Notes: generated from the sequence alone by a model not told the origin. Positions 53,700 through 62,797 are shown, counted from the stretch's first letter. The stretch is 64,000 nt of DNA from Rhizobium sophoriradicis (GCF_003939025.1 NZ_RQIH01000024.1:22951-86950), one strand, 5' to 3'. Numbers and translations: made by a program.

Positions 53700-54605
53700 T
53701 TAGCGTTTCCGCATGAGGTTGACCACGAGAACGCCGAGGATCGCCATGGCTCCGCCGATCGCGCCGAGTGCCGTCGGCGTCTCGCCGAGCCAGACGAAAC
53801 CGATCAGCGTTGCGACCGGCGGCACGCCATAGAGGAAATTCGAGGCGCGACCTGCCGTCAGCCGCTTCAATGCAATCGCCCAGGTGAGATAGCCGATCGC
53901 GGTGGGGAAGATGACCAGATAGGCAACGCCCCAGTTGACCTCCGCGGGCGCTGCCGCCAACGCGCGGATCGTCGCCGGGACGGCCGGAAACAGCGGCACG
54001 GAGCCGATCAGCAGGATCCAGGCGGTGACGGCAAGCGCCGGCAGTCGGCCGAGCAGCGGCTTCTGCAGCACGCTGGCGATCGCCGAGCAGAGCGCTGCGC
54101 CGAGGATAAGGATTGCATTCGGATCGAGCTTGAAGCCGTCGTCGGAGGCGACCGCGATCAGCGCTACACCGCCGAAGGAAACCGCGGTGCCTAGCCAGCC
54201 CCAGCGGCCGAAGCGCTCGCCGAGCGCGAAGGTGGCGATGAGGGCGGTAAAGACCGGCATGGTATTGATGATGAAGCTGGCCGGCCCCGCCGCAACCGTC
54301 TGCTCGCCGGTGTTCAACAGAACCGCATAGGCGGCGATGAAGAGCACGGCGGCGACCGAGAGGCGGAAGAAATCGCTCTTTTCCGGCATCGGCCGGTAGA
54401 TGGCGAGATAGACAAGGGCAAGGACGCCGGCCGCCACGTAACGCCCTGTGGCCAGCTCGATCGGCGTCAGCGGCCCGAGGCAGATGCGGATCACGACGAA
54501 GGAGGAGGCCCAGAAGACAATAGTGACGACGATCGCCGCAAAGGCCACCAGATCAAATCTGCCCTGCTCTTTCGTCGAAACCGGTGCGCTTGCCGCCATG
54601 CTCAT
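53700..54605 (-). CDS. DMT-superfamily (EamA) transporter
   Basis: 301 residues, ten hydrophobic spans in two EamA repeats: IVVTIVFWASSFVVIRICLG in the first, AAPAEVNWGVAYLVIFPTAIGYLTWAIALKR (in pieces) in the second, with GETPTALGAIGGAMAILGV near the end. The start is taken at ATG 54605, which has GGAGG five bases upstream; further in-frame starts up to 54632 exist. Drug/metabolite exporter group; substrate unknown. Divergent from a LysR gene 78 bases away, which probably controls it. Confidence 0.9.
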   Translation of the reverse strand: MSMAASAPVSTKEQGRFDLVAFAAIVVTIVFWASSFVVIRICLGPLTPIELATGRYVAAGVLALVYLAIYRPMPEKSDFFRLSVAAVLFIAAYAVLLNTGEQTVAAGPASFIINTMPVFTALIATFALGERFGRWGWLGTAVSFGGVALIAVASDDGFKLDPNAILILGAALCSAIASVLQKPLLGRLPALAVTAWILLIGSVPLFPAVPATIRALAAAPAEVNWGVAYLVIFPTAIGYLTWAIALKRLTAGRASNFLYGVPPVATLIGFVWLGETPTALGAIGGAMAILGVLVVNLMRKR

Positions 54606-54683
54606 TGTCGCCTCCATTGGTGCTTTGACCAAGGATTAAGCTGATGACGCGTGCTTGAAAAGCATCTCAATCGATGATCAAAT

Positions 54684-55619
54684 GTGCGTATGGTTCACAG
54701 CTCGCCCGTGCTTCCGCCACTTGATACGCTCGAGACCTTTGCCCGCGCCGCCCGGCTCGGATCGTTTTCCGCCGCCGCGGAGGAAAGCGGCATCACTCAC
54801 GGCGCCGTGTCGCGGCAGGTGTCGCGGCTCGAACGCTGGATGGGTGTGCGGCTGTTTGCACGAGAGGCCCGCGGCGTTCGCCTGACGCCGGAAGGCATGC
54901 GGTTTTTCGCGCGCGCCGAGGAAGCGCTTTCTTTGCTCGGCAATAGCGGCGAGCGCTGGCTGCCCCGGCCGAACAAGGCGGTGGTGCGCCTTTCGGTGAC
55001 GCCTTCGGTGGCATCATTGTGGCTATTCCAGCGCCTGGCGAAGCTCGAAGGAAGCGAGCTGCATGTTGAGCTGACGCTCGAGCACCGGTTGGCGGATTTC
55101 GGCGAAGGCACGGATCTTGCCATCCGCTGCGGCAAGGGGCCGTGGGCCGGCGTGCGCGCCCTGCCACTGTGGCAGGAGAAATCCTTTCCGATCGCCGCCC
55201 CGGCGCTGGCAGACCGGCTCGGACAGCGCTCCGATGCACTTTCCCTGCTCGAGCTGCCGATTCTGCACGACTCCAATATCGAAGGCTGGCGCCGCTGGCT
55301 CTCTCGCGAAGGTGTCGATTATACGCCGCGCGGCCAGGATCGCCGCTTCGAGGATTACAATCTGGTGATCGATGCCTGCGCGCAAGGACTCGGCATCGCG
55401 CTCGCCCGCCCTCCCCTATCGGATGCGGCGCTCGCCGACGGACGCGTCGTGGCGGTGTCGGACCGTACGCTCGACTATCACGTCGCCTTTCACCTGATTC
55501 GGCCCGATGATGCACTGCGAAGCCCCGCCGTCGAATTTGCCCGTCGCTTCCTGCATGAAGCCGGTCATGACGAGGCGACGATCTGCGCCTTTATCGCACC
55601 CGGCAGGGCAAAAGCGTGA
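54684..55619 (+). CDS. LysR-family transcriptional regulator (GcvA/AmpR-like)
   Basis: 311 residues. N-terminal HTH: LPPLDTLETFARAARLGSFSAAAEESGITHGAVSRQVSRLE, in the GcvA/AmpR style, then LFAREARGVRLTPEG. The C-terminal effector domain has VTPSVASLWLFQRLAKLE, GTDLAIRCGKGPWAG and ACAQGLGIALARPPL. It starts with GTG at 54684 or ATG at 54690. Divergent from the DMT transporter, the classic LysR arrangement, so the shared 78-base region likely holds its site. Confidence 0.92.
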   Translation: MRMVHSSPVLPPLDTLETFARAARLGSFSAAAEESGITHGAVSRQVSRLERWMGVRLFAREARGVRLTPEGMRFFARAEEALSLLGNSGERWLPRPNKAVVRLSVTPSVASLWLFQRLAKLEGSELHVELTLEHRLADFGEGTDLAIRCGKGPWAGVRALPLWQEKSFPIAAPALADRLGQRSDALSLLELPILHDSNIEGWRRWLSREGVDYTPRGQDRRFEDYNLVIDACAQGLGIALARPPLSDAALADGRVVAVSDRTLDYHVAFHLIRPDDALRSPAVEFARRFLHEAGHDEATICAFIAPGRAKA

Positions 55620-55725
55620 GACCCACCGCCGCATCCGGCCTGAACGTCTCGGCGGCATATCACGGCTGTCCCAGATTTCCGGATAATCATCCATTACTGC
55701 GCGCGCAAACAGGCGCGAGGGATTT

Positions 55726-55758
55726 GACGCCCCCGCCGCGTCTCGGCAGGGGCGAGTC
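55726..55758. terminator. GC-rich hairpin between convergent genes
   Basis: Arms GCCCC and GCCG pair with CGGC and GGGGC with one mismatch; outer GAC/GTC. It lies between the LysR stop (55619) and the DUF992 stop (55768). No T-run. Confidence 0.35.
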
Positions 55759-55767
55759 AGAAACCGG

Positions 55768-56289
55768 TCAATCCGCCGGGGTCAGTGTCATCGATGCGCT
55801 GCCGGCCGCAACGTTCAGGCCGAGTTGGCCGGTCAGGCTTACCGTCTGCAGATGGATCGAACCGGAGGTGCCGCCGACCAGGAGGTTGGCGCCGACGCCG
55901 GCGCCGACCGTCGCCTCCGCGCTTGCGCCGACATAAAGGCCGGCGAGCGACCCGCGGTGATAGCCGGCCGTCGGCGCAAACACCGCCCAGATCAGCCGGC
56001 TGCGCGTGGTGAAGCCGAGGTCGATGCCGAGCTTTCGCATTTCGCCGGTATAGTGATCCAGAAGCTCATTGCCGACGATCGATTGGAAGACGCAGTCTGC
56101 TTCCTTGGAGGAACCGAGCACATAGCCCGTGCCGCCGCCGATATCGCAAGTGAGATAACCGATCTTCACGCCATTGCGCAGATCCGGCTCTTCATATGTT
56201 CTGGTGACGGGATCGGCAGCATTAACCGCCCCCGCGCCGACAAACGTCAACGATACCGCGGCAAACGCCGTCGCAAGAGTTTTATTCAT
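55768..56289 (-). CDS. DUF992 secreted protein
   Basis: 173 residues. Signal peptide MNKTLATAFAAVSLTFVGAGAVNA, cleaved after VNA. The mature part has KIGYLTCDIGGGTGYVLGSSKEADCVF (two cysteines likely disulfide-bonded), then a glycine-rich region LAGLYVGASAEATVGAGVGANLLVGG that would form an outer beta structure. This is the DUF992 pattern, common in Rhizobiales, function unknown. GAAGGAGAG lies before the ATG at 56289. I see no stress-type promoter here. Confidence 0.87.
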   Translation of the reverse strand: MNKTLATAFAAVSLTFVGAGAVNAADPVTRTYEEPDLRNGVKIGYLTCDIGGGTGYVLGSSKEADCVFQSIVGNELLDHYTGEMRKLGIDLGFTTRSRLIWAVFAPTAGYHRGSLAGLYVGASAEATVGAGVGANLLVGGTSGSIHLQTVSLTGQLGLNVAAGSASMTLTPAD

Positions 56290-56573
56290 AAGTCTCTCCT
56301 TCTCAAATCGTGACGGGAACACCCGGCTGGCGGGCACCGGCTATCGGAGGGGACCGCAATGCAGTCCCAGAACGGTGCCGTTTTCGCGTCGCCTTTCAAT
56401 GCGTGGGAGGCGCAAGCGACAAGCTCACGGTTCAGCCCCATTGGGACATTTCGAAGGCACCATGCTTGCCGCATGCGCCATTTCACGATCTTGTTAGGAA
56501 TGGTTGCACGAAAAACACATTCGCCCAGAGCGGGTTCTCGCCGGCGCGTGGGCGAGCACCAAGAAAAGGAAAA

Positions 56574-56595
56574 CCCGGCGATAGTTATCACCGGG
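56574..56595 (-). terminator. Rho-independent terminator of the DUF1328 gene
   Basis: Arms CCCGG-x-GATA / TATC-x-CCGGG around a two-base loop. In the leftward direction it is followed by TTTTCCTTTTCTT. It lies 23 bases after the DUF1328 stop at 56618. Confidence 0.7.
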
Positions 56596-56617
56596 CTTTA
56601 TACTTTATTTCTCCTCG

Positions 56618-56782
56618 CTATACTCTGCGCATGAAGCGCATGACGAGCGAGACAACGAACAACACCAGGAAAATGAAGAACAGAACCTGGGCAATAGAAG
56701 CTGAGGCCCCGGCGATGCCGCCAAATCCGAGGACGCCGGCAATCAAGGCCACAACGAGAAACACCAGAGCGTAGTAAAGCAT
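56618..56782 (-). CDS. DUF1328 (YtjA-type) small membrane protein
   Basis: 54 residues, almost wholly hydrophobic: MLYYALVFLVVALIAGVLGF, then GGIAGASASIAQ and VLFFIFLVLFVVSLVM. This is the typical DUF1328 sequence, two membrane spans joined by a Gly/Ala/Ser-rich turn. Function unknown; the family is often stress-induced. AAGGAG lies six bases before the ATG. A perfect GGAAC-N16-CGTT stress promoter lies 31 bases upstream and a good terminator follows, so it is a single-gene transcript. Confidence 0.92.
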   Translation of the reverse strand: MLYYALVFLVVALIAGVLGFGGIAGASASIAQVLFFIFLVLFVVSLVMRFMRRV

Positions 56783-56812
56783 CGCAATCTCCTTTTACGT
56801 TGCTGCTGACAT

Positions 56813-56837
56813 AACGGAGACCGCCCATTTTGGTTCC
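56813..56837 (-). promoter_or_regulatory. EcfG/RpoE2-type promoter, perfect consensus
   Basis: Reading leftward: GGAAC, 16 bases, CGTT; 31 bases before the DUF1328 gene. Confidence 0.72.
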
Positions 56838-56881
56838 CTGCCTATCATGCTCGGCAGGGGGAGCATCGCATCGGCTTTCGT

Positions 56882-57454
56882 TCAGCCGAAATGAAGAACG
56901 CCGCTGTAGGTCCGGTCGCCTTCGGTCGGCTCCGGAGGCTCGGCCGCATCCAGATATGTCTTGAGCGGCCCGGTCAGCACGAACCAGATGCTGGCCCCCA
57001 GCATGAAACAGGCGCCCACCGGCTCGTCGATACGAGCGACGAACGGAAGGCAGGCCGATGAGAACAGTACAATGATGCGCACCGACCACTCCGCCTCACG
57101 TTTGGCGATAGCGCGCGCCCTCAGCGACTTGTACTCCCGGGCGCCATAGGCGCTTCCTCCCGCCTTTTTCGCCGAAAGCAGCTTTCTGGCCGACGGTAGG
57201 GCCAACATGAGCAGCGCGGCGACGCTGAGCGCGAAAGGCCTGCCGGCCATCACCTGCCCGCTCGCGACAAGGAGAAAAGAGAGCACAACGAGATTCCACG
57301 TCGGCTCCAACAGCTCCGGGGGCTGCCGCGTGCGGATGTGCCAACCCCGCAGCAAGCCCGCCGCACCGTGCAGTAGCGGCTGATCGATATAGCGATTGAT
57401 CCAGTCCATGCAGACGCGCCCGTCCCCGATTTGAATGAAGAGGGCTCCGAACAT
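56882..57454 (-). CDS. Membrane protein of unknown function (190 aa)
   Basis: About 190 residues with four hydrophobic stretches in two pairs: WNLVVLSFLLVASGQVMAG with FALSVAALLMLALPS, and IIVLFSSACLPFVARI with ACFMLGASIWFVLTG. They are separated by a basic loop (REYKSLRARAIAKREAE). No known family was recognised. The composition is that of a real membrane protein. Start is uncertain: ATG 57454, GTG 57457, or ATG 57409 at MDWINRY. No strong ribosome site. Confidence 0.62.
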   Translation of the reverse strand: MFGALFIQIGDGRVCMDWINRYIDQPLLHGAAGLLRGWHIRTRQPPELLEPTWNLVVLSFLLVASGQVMAGRPFALSVAALLMLALPSARKLLSAKKAGGSAYGAREYKSLRARAIAKREAEWSVRIIVLFSSACLPFVARIDEPVGACFMLGASIWFVLTGPLKTYLDAAEPPEPTEGDRTYSGVLHFG

Positions 57455-57528
57455 CACGGAAATAGGTCATCATCGTGGCAGAGCGCCGGCAATATCAGCC
57501 GAGCTATACTTCGCTCACAGGAAACCGC

Positions 57529-57612
57529 CTAGTCCAGTTCCCGCGCAACTTCCCAGACATGGCCCGACGGATCGGTGAAGTGCGCCGTGCGGCGCACCCC
57601 GACGAATAGCCG
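57529..57612 (-). pseudogene. Remnant of a VOC (glyoxalase/bleomycin-resistance) gene
   Basis: 27 codons between the ABC-F stop and a TAG at 57529: LFVGVRRTAHFTDPSGHVWE and then VARELD. TAHFTDPSGHVWEVA is the C-terminal strand of VOC-fold proteins, with the conserved metal-ligand glutamate. There is no start codon of its own and the rest of the gene is missing. It lies in frame with the ABC-F gene directly after its TGA. Confidence 0.6.
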
Positions 57613-59235
57613 TCAACTCCGCAGGCCAGGCGCCTCGTGACCGGTGCGCGCCACATATTCCGTATAACCGCCGCCATACTGGTGGACGCCCTCCGGCGTC
57701 AGCTCTAGCACGCGGTTGGAGAGCGCAGCCAGGAAGTGTCGGTCGTGGGAGACGAAGAGCATGGTGCCCTCATATTGCGCGAGCGCCTTGATCAGCATCT
57801 CCTTAGTGTCGAGGTCGAGATGGTTGGTCGGCTCGTCCAGCACGAGCAGGTTCGGCGGATCGAAGAGCATCATCGCCATCACCAGCCGGGCCTTCTCGCC
57901 GCCGGAGAGCACCCGGCACCGTTTCTCGACATCGTCGCCGGAAAAGCCGAAACAGCCGGCAAGCGCCCGCAATGGCCCCTGCCCTGCCTGCGGAAACCTG
58001 TCTTCCAGCGATTGGAACACCGTCCGCTCGCCGTCGAGGATATCCATGGCGTGCTGAGCGAAATAGCCCATCTTGACGCTGGCGCCGAGCGCAACACTGC
58101 CCTGGTCAGGGGTGGTGGTGCCCGTCACCAGCTTCAACAACGTCGATTTACCGGCGCCGTTGATGCCCATGATGCACCAGCGCTCCCGCCGCCGCACCAT
58201 GAAGTCGAGACCCTCATAGATGCTTCGGCTGCCGTATTTCTTATGGACATTCTTCAGGTTGACCACGTCCTCGCCGGAGCGCGGCGCGGCCTGGAACTCG
58301 AAAGCGACCGACTGGCGGCGCTTGGGTGGCTCCACCCGGTCGATCTTCTCCAGCTTCTTCACCCGGCTCTGCACCTGCGAGGCATGCGAGGCCCGCGCCT
58401 TGAACCGCTCGATGAATTTGATCTCCTTGGCGAGCATCGCCTGCTGGCGCTCGAACTGGGCCTGCTGCTGCTTCTCGTTCTGCGCCCGCTGCTGCTCGTA
58501 GAATTCATAGTCGCCGGAATAGGCCGTCAGGCCGCCGCCGTCGATCTCGATGATCTTGTTGACGATGCGGTTCATGAACTCGCGGTCGTGCGAGGTCATC
58601 AGCAACGCCCCTTCATAACCCTTCAGGAACTCTTCCAGCCAAATCAGGCTTTCGAGATCGAGATGGTTGCTCGGTTCGTCGAGCAGCATGACGTCGGGGC
58701 GCATGAGCAGGATGCGGGCAAGCGCCACACGCATCTTCCAGCCGCCCGACAGCGCTCCGACATCGCCGTCCATCATTTCCTGGCTGAAGCTCAAACCCGC
58801 AAGCACCTCGCGGGCACGGCCCTCGAGCGCATAGCCGTCTAGTTCCTCGTAACGCGCCTGCACCTCGCCGTAACGCTCGATGATCTCTTCCATGTCGCCG
58901 GCTCTTTCCGGGTCGGCCATGGCGGCCTCGAGCTCACGCAATTCGCCTGCAACGATGCTGACCGGGCCGGCACCGTTCATCACTTCGGCGACGGCGCTGT
59001 GGCCCGCCATCTCGCCGACATCCTGGTTGAAGTAGCCGATCGTCACGCCCTTCTCGCAGGAGACCTGCCCCTCGTCGGGCTGCTCTTCGCCATTAATCAT
59101 CCGGAAGATCGTCGTCTTGCCGGCGCCGTTCGGGCCGACCAGACCGATCTTCTCGCCTCTGTTGAGGGCGGCCGAGGCCTCGATGAAAAGGATCCGGTGG
59201 CTGAGCTGTTTGCTGATATTCTCAATACGAATCAT
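57613..59235 (-). CDS. ABC-F family ATPase (EttA/Uup-type, ribosome-associated)
   Basis: 540 residues from ATG 59235 (MIRIENISKQLSHR); a longer upstream frame is unsupported. Two ATPase halves without membrane spans. First: Walker A GPNGAGKTT, signature LSGGWKMRVALARIL, Walker B VMLLDEPSNHLD. Second: GINGAGKST, LSGGEKARLVMAMML, LLVLDEPTNHLD. Between them is the basic helical linker (EKQQQAQFERQQAMLAKEI, RASHASQVQSRVKKLEKI) that enters the ribosome in ABC-F proteins. Acts on translation or antibiotic protection; subgroup uncertain. It is followed at once by a VOC remnant. Confidence 0.93.
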   Translation of the reverse strand: MIRIENISKQLSHRILFIEASAALNRGEKIGLVGPNGAGKTTIFRMINGEEQPDEGQVSCEKGVTIGYFNQDVGEMAGHSAVAEVMNGAGPVSIVAGELRELEAAMADPERAGDMEEIIERYGEVQARYEELDGYALEGRAREVLAGLSFSQEMMDGDVGALSGGWKMRVALARILLMRPDVMLLDEPSNHLDLESLIWLEEFLKGYEGALLMTSHDREFMNRIVNKIIEIDGGGLTAYSGDYEFYEQQRAQNEKQQQAQFERQQAMLAKEIKFIERFKARASHASQVQSRVKKLEKIDRVEPPKRRQSVAFEFQAAPRSGEDVVNLKNVHKKYGSRSIYEGLDFMVRRRERWCIMGINGAGKSTLLKLVTGTTTPDQGSVALGASVKMGYFAQHAMDILDGERTVFQSLEDRFPQAGQGPLRALAGCFGFSGDDVEKRCRVLSGGEKARLVMAMMLFDPPNLLVLDEPTNHLDLDTKEMLIKALAQYEGTMLFVSHDRHFLAALSNRVLELTPEGVHQYGGGYTEYVARTGHEAPGLRS

Positions 59236-59377
59236 GATGTGCGCGGGTGTCCGGGGAAGTTTCGGCGCCCTTATGCCACGCATGGAAACGTCAGGATAGG
59301 CCCGTTTCAACCCTCTCGATCTCCGGCTTCCGATTGGATAATATTGCCGCCTACGCTGATTTAAGGATTTCCAGCCA

Positions 59378-59707
59378 ATGAGCGTTCGCCTACCGCAGAC
59401 TTTCAGGCAGTCGCAGCAGGACGCCAATGGCGCCAACGCCCTCGAATATGGGCTGATGTCGGAACGCGCCAATTCGCTCGGGCGTCATGGGCTGAAGGTG
59501 GAGGCGGCGCTCGCCGCGTTAAAAGCCTGGGCCGTCGAACGCCAGAGCGCGGAGGAACGCGAGAGGCTGCTCAACGAAGCCTCCGATGCCGTCTGGGCAT
59601 TTTTCGTCCAGCGCGAGAGCTGCGGGTTGCGAAACAATCGCGACGCCATCCAGCGTTACGGCATCCCAAACGAGGTGCTCGCCAGACTGGGCGCCATACG
59701 AAAATGA
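59378..59707 (+). CDS. Conserved protein of unknown function (109 aa, DUF6665-like)
   Basis: 109 residues, all-helical, no membrane span: NALEYGLMSERANSLGRHGL, VEAALAALKAW and VWAFFVQRESCGLRNNRDAI, ending with RYGIPNEVLARLGAIRK. It resembles a small rhizobial family (I believe DUF6665), function unknown. No clear ribosome site or stress promoter was seen. It is divergent from the ABC-F gene and 36 bases upstream of the aldose epimerase gene. Confidence 0.75.
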   Translation: MSVRLPQTFRQSQQDANGANALEYGLMSERANSLGRHGLKVEAALAALKAWAVERQSAEERERLLNEASDAVWAFFVQRESCGLRNNRDAIQRYGIPNEVLARLGAIRK

Positions 59708-59743
59708 CGTGAAGCCGTGCCCATCACGGCGAAAGGAATTGCG

Positions 59744-60613
59744 ATGCCAAGCTCTACACGGATCGGCAATCGGCATCTTGCCGTCGACGTCTCCTCTCTC
59801 GGCGCCGAGATGCAGGCGCTCACGAGCAGCGATGGACGCTCCTGGCTATGGACGGGCGAGGCGACCTACTGGGCCGGACGATCGCCGATCCTGTTTCCGA
59901 TCGTCGGCAAGGCGGCTGATGACAAGCTGGCGATTGGCGGCGCGGTCTACCCGATGGCCCAGCATGGCTTTGCCCGGCGAAGCGAGTTTAGCCTCGCCGC
60001 GTCGACGCCGACCATGTGCCGGCACGAACTCCCAGCCTCGGCAGCCACGCAGGCGGTCTATCCGTTCGACTTCCTGCTGGCCGTGGAGCATGCGGTGCAG
60101 GGACGCGCGTTGACGGTGACGGCAGAAGTAAACAACCGCGACGCAAGAGCGCTGCCCTTCGGTCTCGGCTTCCATCCGGCTTTCGCCTGGCCGCTGCCTG
60201 ACGCCGCCGGACGCCCGCACATGGTCACGCTGGACAATGAGGGTGAGCCGGCGCTCGCGCGGCTGGAGGGCGGCCTTATCAACCCCGCCCCACTGCCCTC
60301 CCCATTCGATAAAGGCCGGCTGGTGCTGGATCATGCCATGTTCGAGAAGGACGCGATGATTTTCCCGAAGGGTGCCGGCGATGGGCTGCGTTACGGCGCC
60401 GAAGGCGGGCCGAACCTGCGGTTCCAATTCGAAAATCTGCCCAACCTTGCTCTGTGGACCAAACCGGCCGCGCCCTTCATCTGCATCGAACCCTGGCATG
60501 GAACGGCGGCGGAAGCCGGAGGTTCGTCCGAGCTGTCGCAACGACCCTCCACCACCATCCTGGCGCCGGGGGCGACGGCGCGTTTCGCCTTTACGGTCGA
60601 GATCTTGCAATAG
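59744..60613 (+). CDS. Aldose 1-epimerase family protein
   Basis: 289 residues. Galactose-mutarotase-like beta-sandwich: GAEMQALTSSDGRSWLWTGE at the N-terminus, PILFPIVGKAADDKL, HGFARRSEF (active-site histidine), GFHPAFAWPL (second histidine) and CIEPWHGTAAEAG (catalytic glutamate region). Interconverts sugar anomers; here it may serve hexuronate or hexose use together with the convergent uxuA. GAAAGGA precedes ATG 59744. A hairpin at 60621-60638 closes the transcript. Confidence 0.9.
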   Translation: MPSSTRIGNRHLAVDVSSLGAEMQALTSSDGRSWLWTGEATYWAGRSPILFPIVGKAADDKLAIGGAVYPMAQHGFARRSEFSLAASTPTMCRHELPASAATQAVYPFDFLLAVEHAVQGRALTVTAEVNNRDARALPFGLGFHPAFAWPLPDAAGRPHMVTLDNEGEPALARLEGGLINPAPLPSPFDKGRLVLDHAMFEKDAMIFPKGAGDGLRYGAEGGPNLRFQFENLPNLALWTKPAAPFICIEPWHGTAAEAGGSSELSQRPSTTILAPGATARFAFTVEILQ

Positions 60614-60620
60614 AAAGTGG

Positions 60621-60638
60621 CGCGCCCGACAGGGCGCG
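60621..60638. terminator. Hairpin between the epimerase gene and uxuA
   Basis: CGCGCCC, four-base loop, GGGCGCG: seven perfect base pairs, eight bases after the epimerase stop. No clear T-run. Confidence 0.45.
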
Positions 60639-60809
60639 AATGAACGTTCTCCGGCACGGTTGTTTCCGCAGCTATCGCCGAGCCGCCAAATCGCATCGCA
60701 TCTATTTGATTCATGCGATGCGCTTCGGTCCTTTGCTTTTGCGCGTGCTGTTGTCCCGCAACCGCTGCACACTTTCCGGGCAAATGCGCGGGCGCCGGCC
60801 AGGACGTGC

Positions 60810-61997
60810 TCAGGTCGGCGGGGCGCCCAGCGCATGCAGGATACCGCGCAGTTCGGCAAGGCCGCGCATGCGGCCGATGGCGGGATAACCGGGGGTGACG
60901 ACCTTGTCGAGATCGTCGAGCATGCGGTGGCCGTGGTCGGAGCGGAAGACGATGGTGTCTTCGCCACCCCGGCGCTTATCTTCCGCCACCAATTCCCGGA
61001 GCACCGCGACCATGTCGACGTCGCCCTCGAGATGCGCGCTTTCGTGGAAGGTCCGACCGTCGCCTTCGCGCGTCGTGGCGCGCAGATGGGCGAAATGAAT
61101 GCGCGAGGCGAAGCGCCGGGCGATCGCCGGCAGGTCGTTGTCGGCACGCACGCCGAGGCTGCCGGTGCAGTAACACATGCCATTCGCCGCCGACGGCACC
61201 GCATCGAAGAGCGCGGCATAATCATCCCCCGTTGAGGCGATGCGGGGAAGACCGAACAGCGAACGCGGCGGATCATCGGGATGCAGCGTCAGCTTGACGC
61301 CGCGGGCTTCGGCAGCCGGCGTCACCGCCTCCAGGAACTCGATCAGGTGCCGGCGCAGCCGTGCGGCGTCGATACCGCTATAGGCGACCAGCTTTTCCCG
61401 GAAGGCCGGAATGGTCAGGGGCTCGGTAGTCGAACCGGGCAGAGCCGAGGTGATGATGCGGGTAATCTCGGCAATCTCCTCCTCCGACATCGCCTCGAAG
61501 ACGAGACGCGCCCGTTCGCGATCTTCCACTGAATATTGCTGACCCGCATCCGGCCGTTCCAGAACGAAGAGGTCGAAAGCTGCGAAGCGCTCGTGATCGA
61601 AGCGCATGGCTGTGGCGCCGGTCGGCGTCACGAAATCAAGTTCGGTGCGGGTCCAGTCGACCACCGGCATGAAATTATAGCAGACGATCGGGATGCCGCA
61701 GGCGGCGACCGCTTCGAGGCTGGCAATCCACGCCTCGATTTCCGCTTTCGCCTCGCCGCCCTTGCGCTTGACGGCGTCGGGAATCGGAATGCTTTCGACC
61801 ACCGACCAGACGAGCGGCGACCGGTCGGCAGGCGTGGTCTCGATCAGCGCTTGGCGTTCGCGCACTTCCTTTTCCGTCCAAGCCCTGCCGATCGGCACCT
61901 GATGCAGCGACGAGACGATATTGGTCGCGCCCGTCTGACGGACCTCATCCAGCGTCACCGGCGCTTCCGGCCCGAACCATCTCCAACCCTGCCGCAT
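60810..61997 (-). CDS. uxuA: Mannonate dehydratase
   Basis: 395 residues. Dehydrates D-mannonate to 2-keto-3-deoxy-D-gluconate in hexuronate breakdown. TIM-barrel UxuA signatures: MRQGWRWFGPEAPVTLDEVRQTGATNIVSSLH at the N-terminus (in pieces), IPIVCYNFMPVVDWTRTEL, VKLTLHPDDPPRSLFGLPRI with metal-ligand histidine and aspartates, and FRSDHGHRMLDD near the end. Length is normal for the family. It lies downstream of a GntR regulator on the same strand, 41 bases apart. Confidence 0.95.
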   Translation of the reverse strand: MRQGWRWFGPEAPVTLDEVRQTGATNIVSSLHQVPIGRAWTEKEVRERQALIETTPADRSPLVWSVVESIPIPDAVKRKGGEAKAEIEAWIASLEAVAACGIPIVCYNFMPVVDWTRTELDFVTPTGATAMRFDHERFAAFDLFVLERPDAGQQYSVEDRERARLVFEAMSEEEIAEITRIITSALPGSTTEPLTIPAFREKLVAYSGIDAARLRRHLIEFLEAVTPAAEARGVKLTLHPDDPPRSLFGLPRIASTGDDYAALFDAVPSAANGMCYCTGSLGVRADNDLPAIARRFASRIHFAHLRATTREGDGRTFHESAHLEGDVDMVAVLRELVAEDKRRGGEDTIVFRSDHGHRMLDDLDKVVTPGYPAIGRMRGLAELRGILHALGAPPT

Positions 61998-62038
61998 CTT
62001 TCTTCCTTCCCTTGCTTTTCGTTCGTGTGGTCCTGCCT

Positions 62039-62761
62039 TCAGCAGAAATAATCGGGGTAACGCGAGCGCAGCTCGTCGACATCGGGAATAACGGCGCTCA
62101 AGTGGTGGATCATCGCGCTACGCGCAGCCGCCGCCTCATGGGCGGCGAGGGCGTCGCGGATGATCATATGTTCGGACACCACGTTACCCATACGCCCAAG
62201 CGCCGGCAGCGCCAGCCGCCTCGCCCGGTCGATCTGCACCTTGACCGTCTTCAGTATCCCCCAGATGCCGGGATAACCTGATATCTGCGCGATCGCCTCA
62301 TGAAAGGCCTCGTCCTCCTCGTGGAAGCTTGAGGCGTTGCCGACCGCGGCATGCGCGCGCTGTCGGGCGATAATGGCATCAAGGCGGGCGACATCGGCAG
62401 CGGTGGCGGTCTGAGCCGCCATCTCGGCGGTCGTGCCTTCGAGCGCTTTGCGCACGATGACCGCCTCGGGAATCGCCGAAACCGGCACCCGCGAGACGAC
62501 GGTGCCCGACTGCGGAAAAATATCGACCAGTCCGCCTTCGGAGAGCCTCAGCAACGCCTCACGCACCGGCGTCCGGCTGACGCCGAATTCGTCCGCGATC
62601 CGCTTTTCCTGCAAAAACAGACCAGGCGGCATCCGGAGCGAGACGATATCGGCATAGAGACGCTCATAGATGACGCCGGCGGTGGTGACGCGGCGCGGCC
62701 TACGGCCGGCTTCCTGCGAGGTCGGGACGACCAGCGCGTCGATTTCTGAAGCTTGCCTCAT
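62039..62761 (-). CDS. GntR-family (FCD) regulator of the mannonate branch
   Basis: 240 residues. Winged HTH: IVSLRMPPGLFLQEKRIADEFGVSRTPVREALLRLSEGG (in pieces) and VDIFPQSGTVVSRV. The FCD ligand domain has FHEEDEAFHEAIAQISGYPGIW, including its metal-binding Asp/His positions. First gene ahead of uxuA, so it likely controls hexuronate use in the UxuR/ExuR manner, with mannonate or a related acid as effector. A perfect 10-base palindrome, ATACTAGTAT, lies 27 bases upstream. Confidence 0.9.
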   Translation of the reverse strand: MRQASEIDALVVPTSQEAGRRPRRVTTAGVIYERLYADIVSLRMPPGLFLQEKRIADEFGVSRTPVREALLRLSEGGLVDIFPQSGTVVSRVPVSAIPEAVIVRKALEGTTAEMAAQTATAADVARLDAIIARQRAHAAVGNASSFHEEDEAFHEAIAQISGYPGIWGILKTVKVQIDRARRLALPALGRMGNVVSEHMIIRDALAAHEAAAARSAMIHHLSAVIPDVDELRSRYPDYFC

Positions 62762-62787
62762 AAGCGGTACCGGTCATTGGCTTTGGC

Positions 62788-62797
62788 ATACTAGTAT
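62788..62797. promoter_or_regulatory. ATACTAGTAT palindrome, candidate GntR operator
   Basis: Perfect 10-base palindrome 27 bases before the GntR gene. FCD-type GntR regulators often bind short A/T-rich palindromes next to their own gene. Confidence 0.42.
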
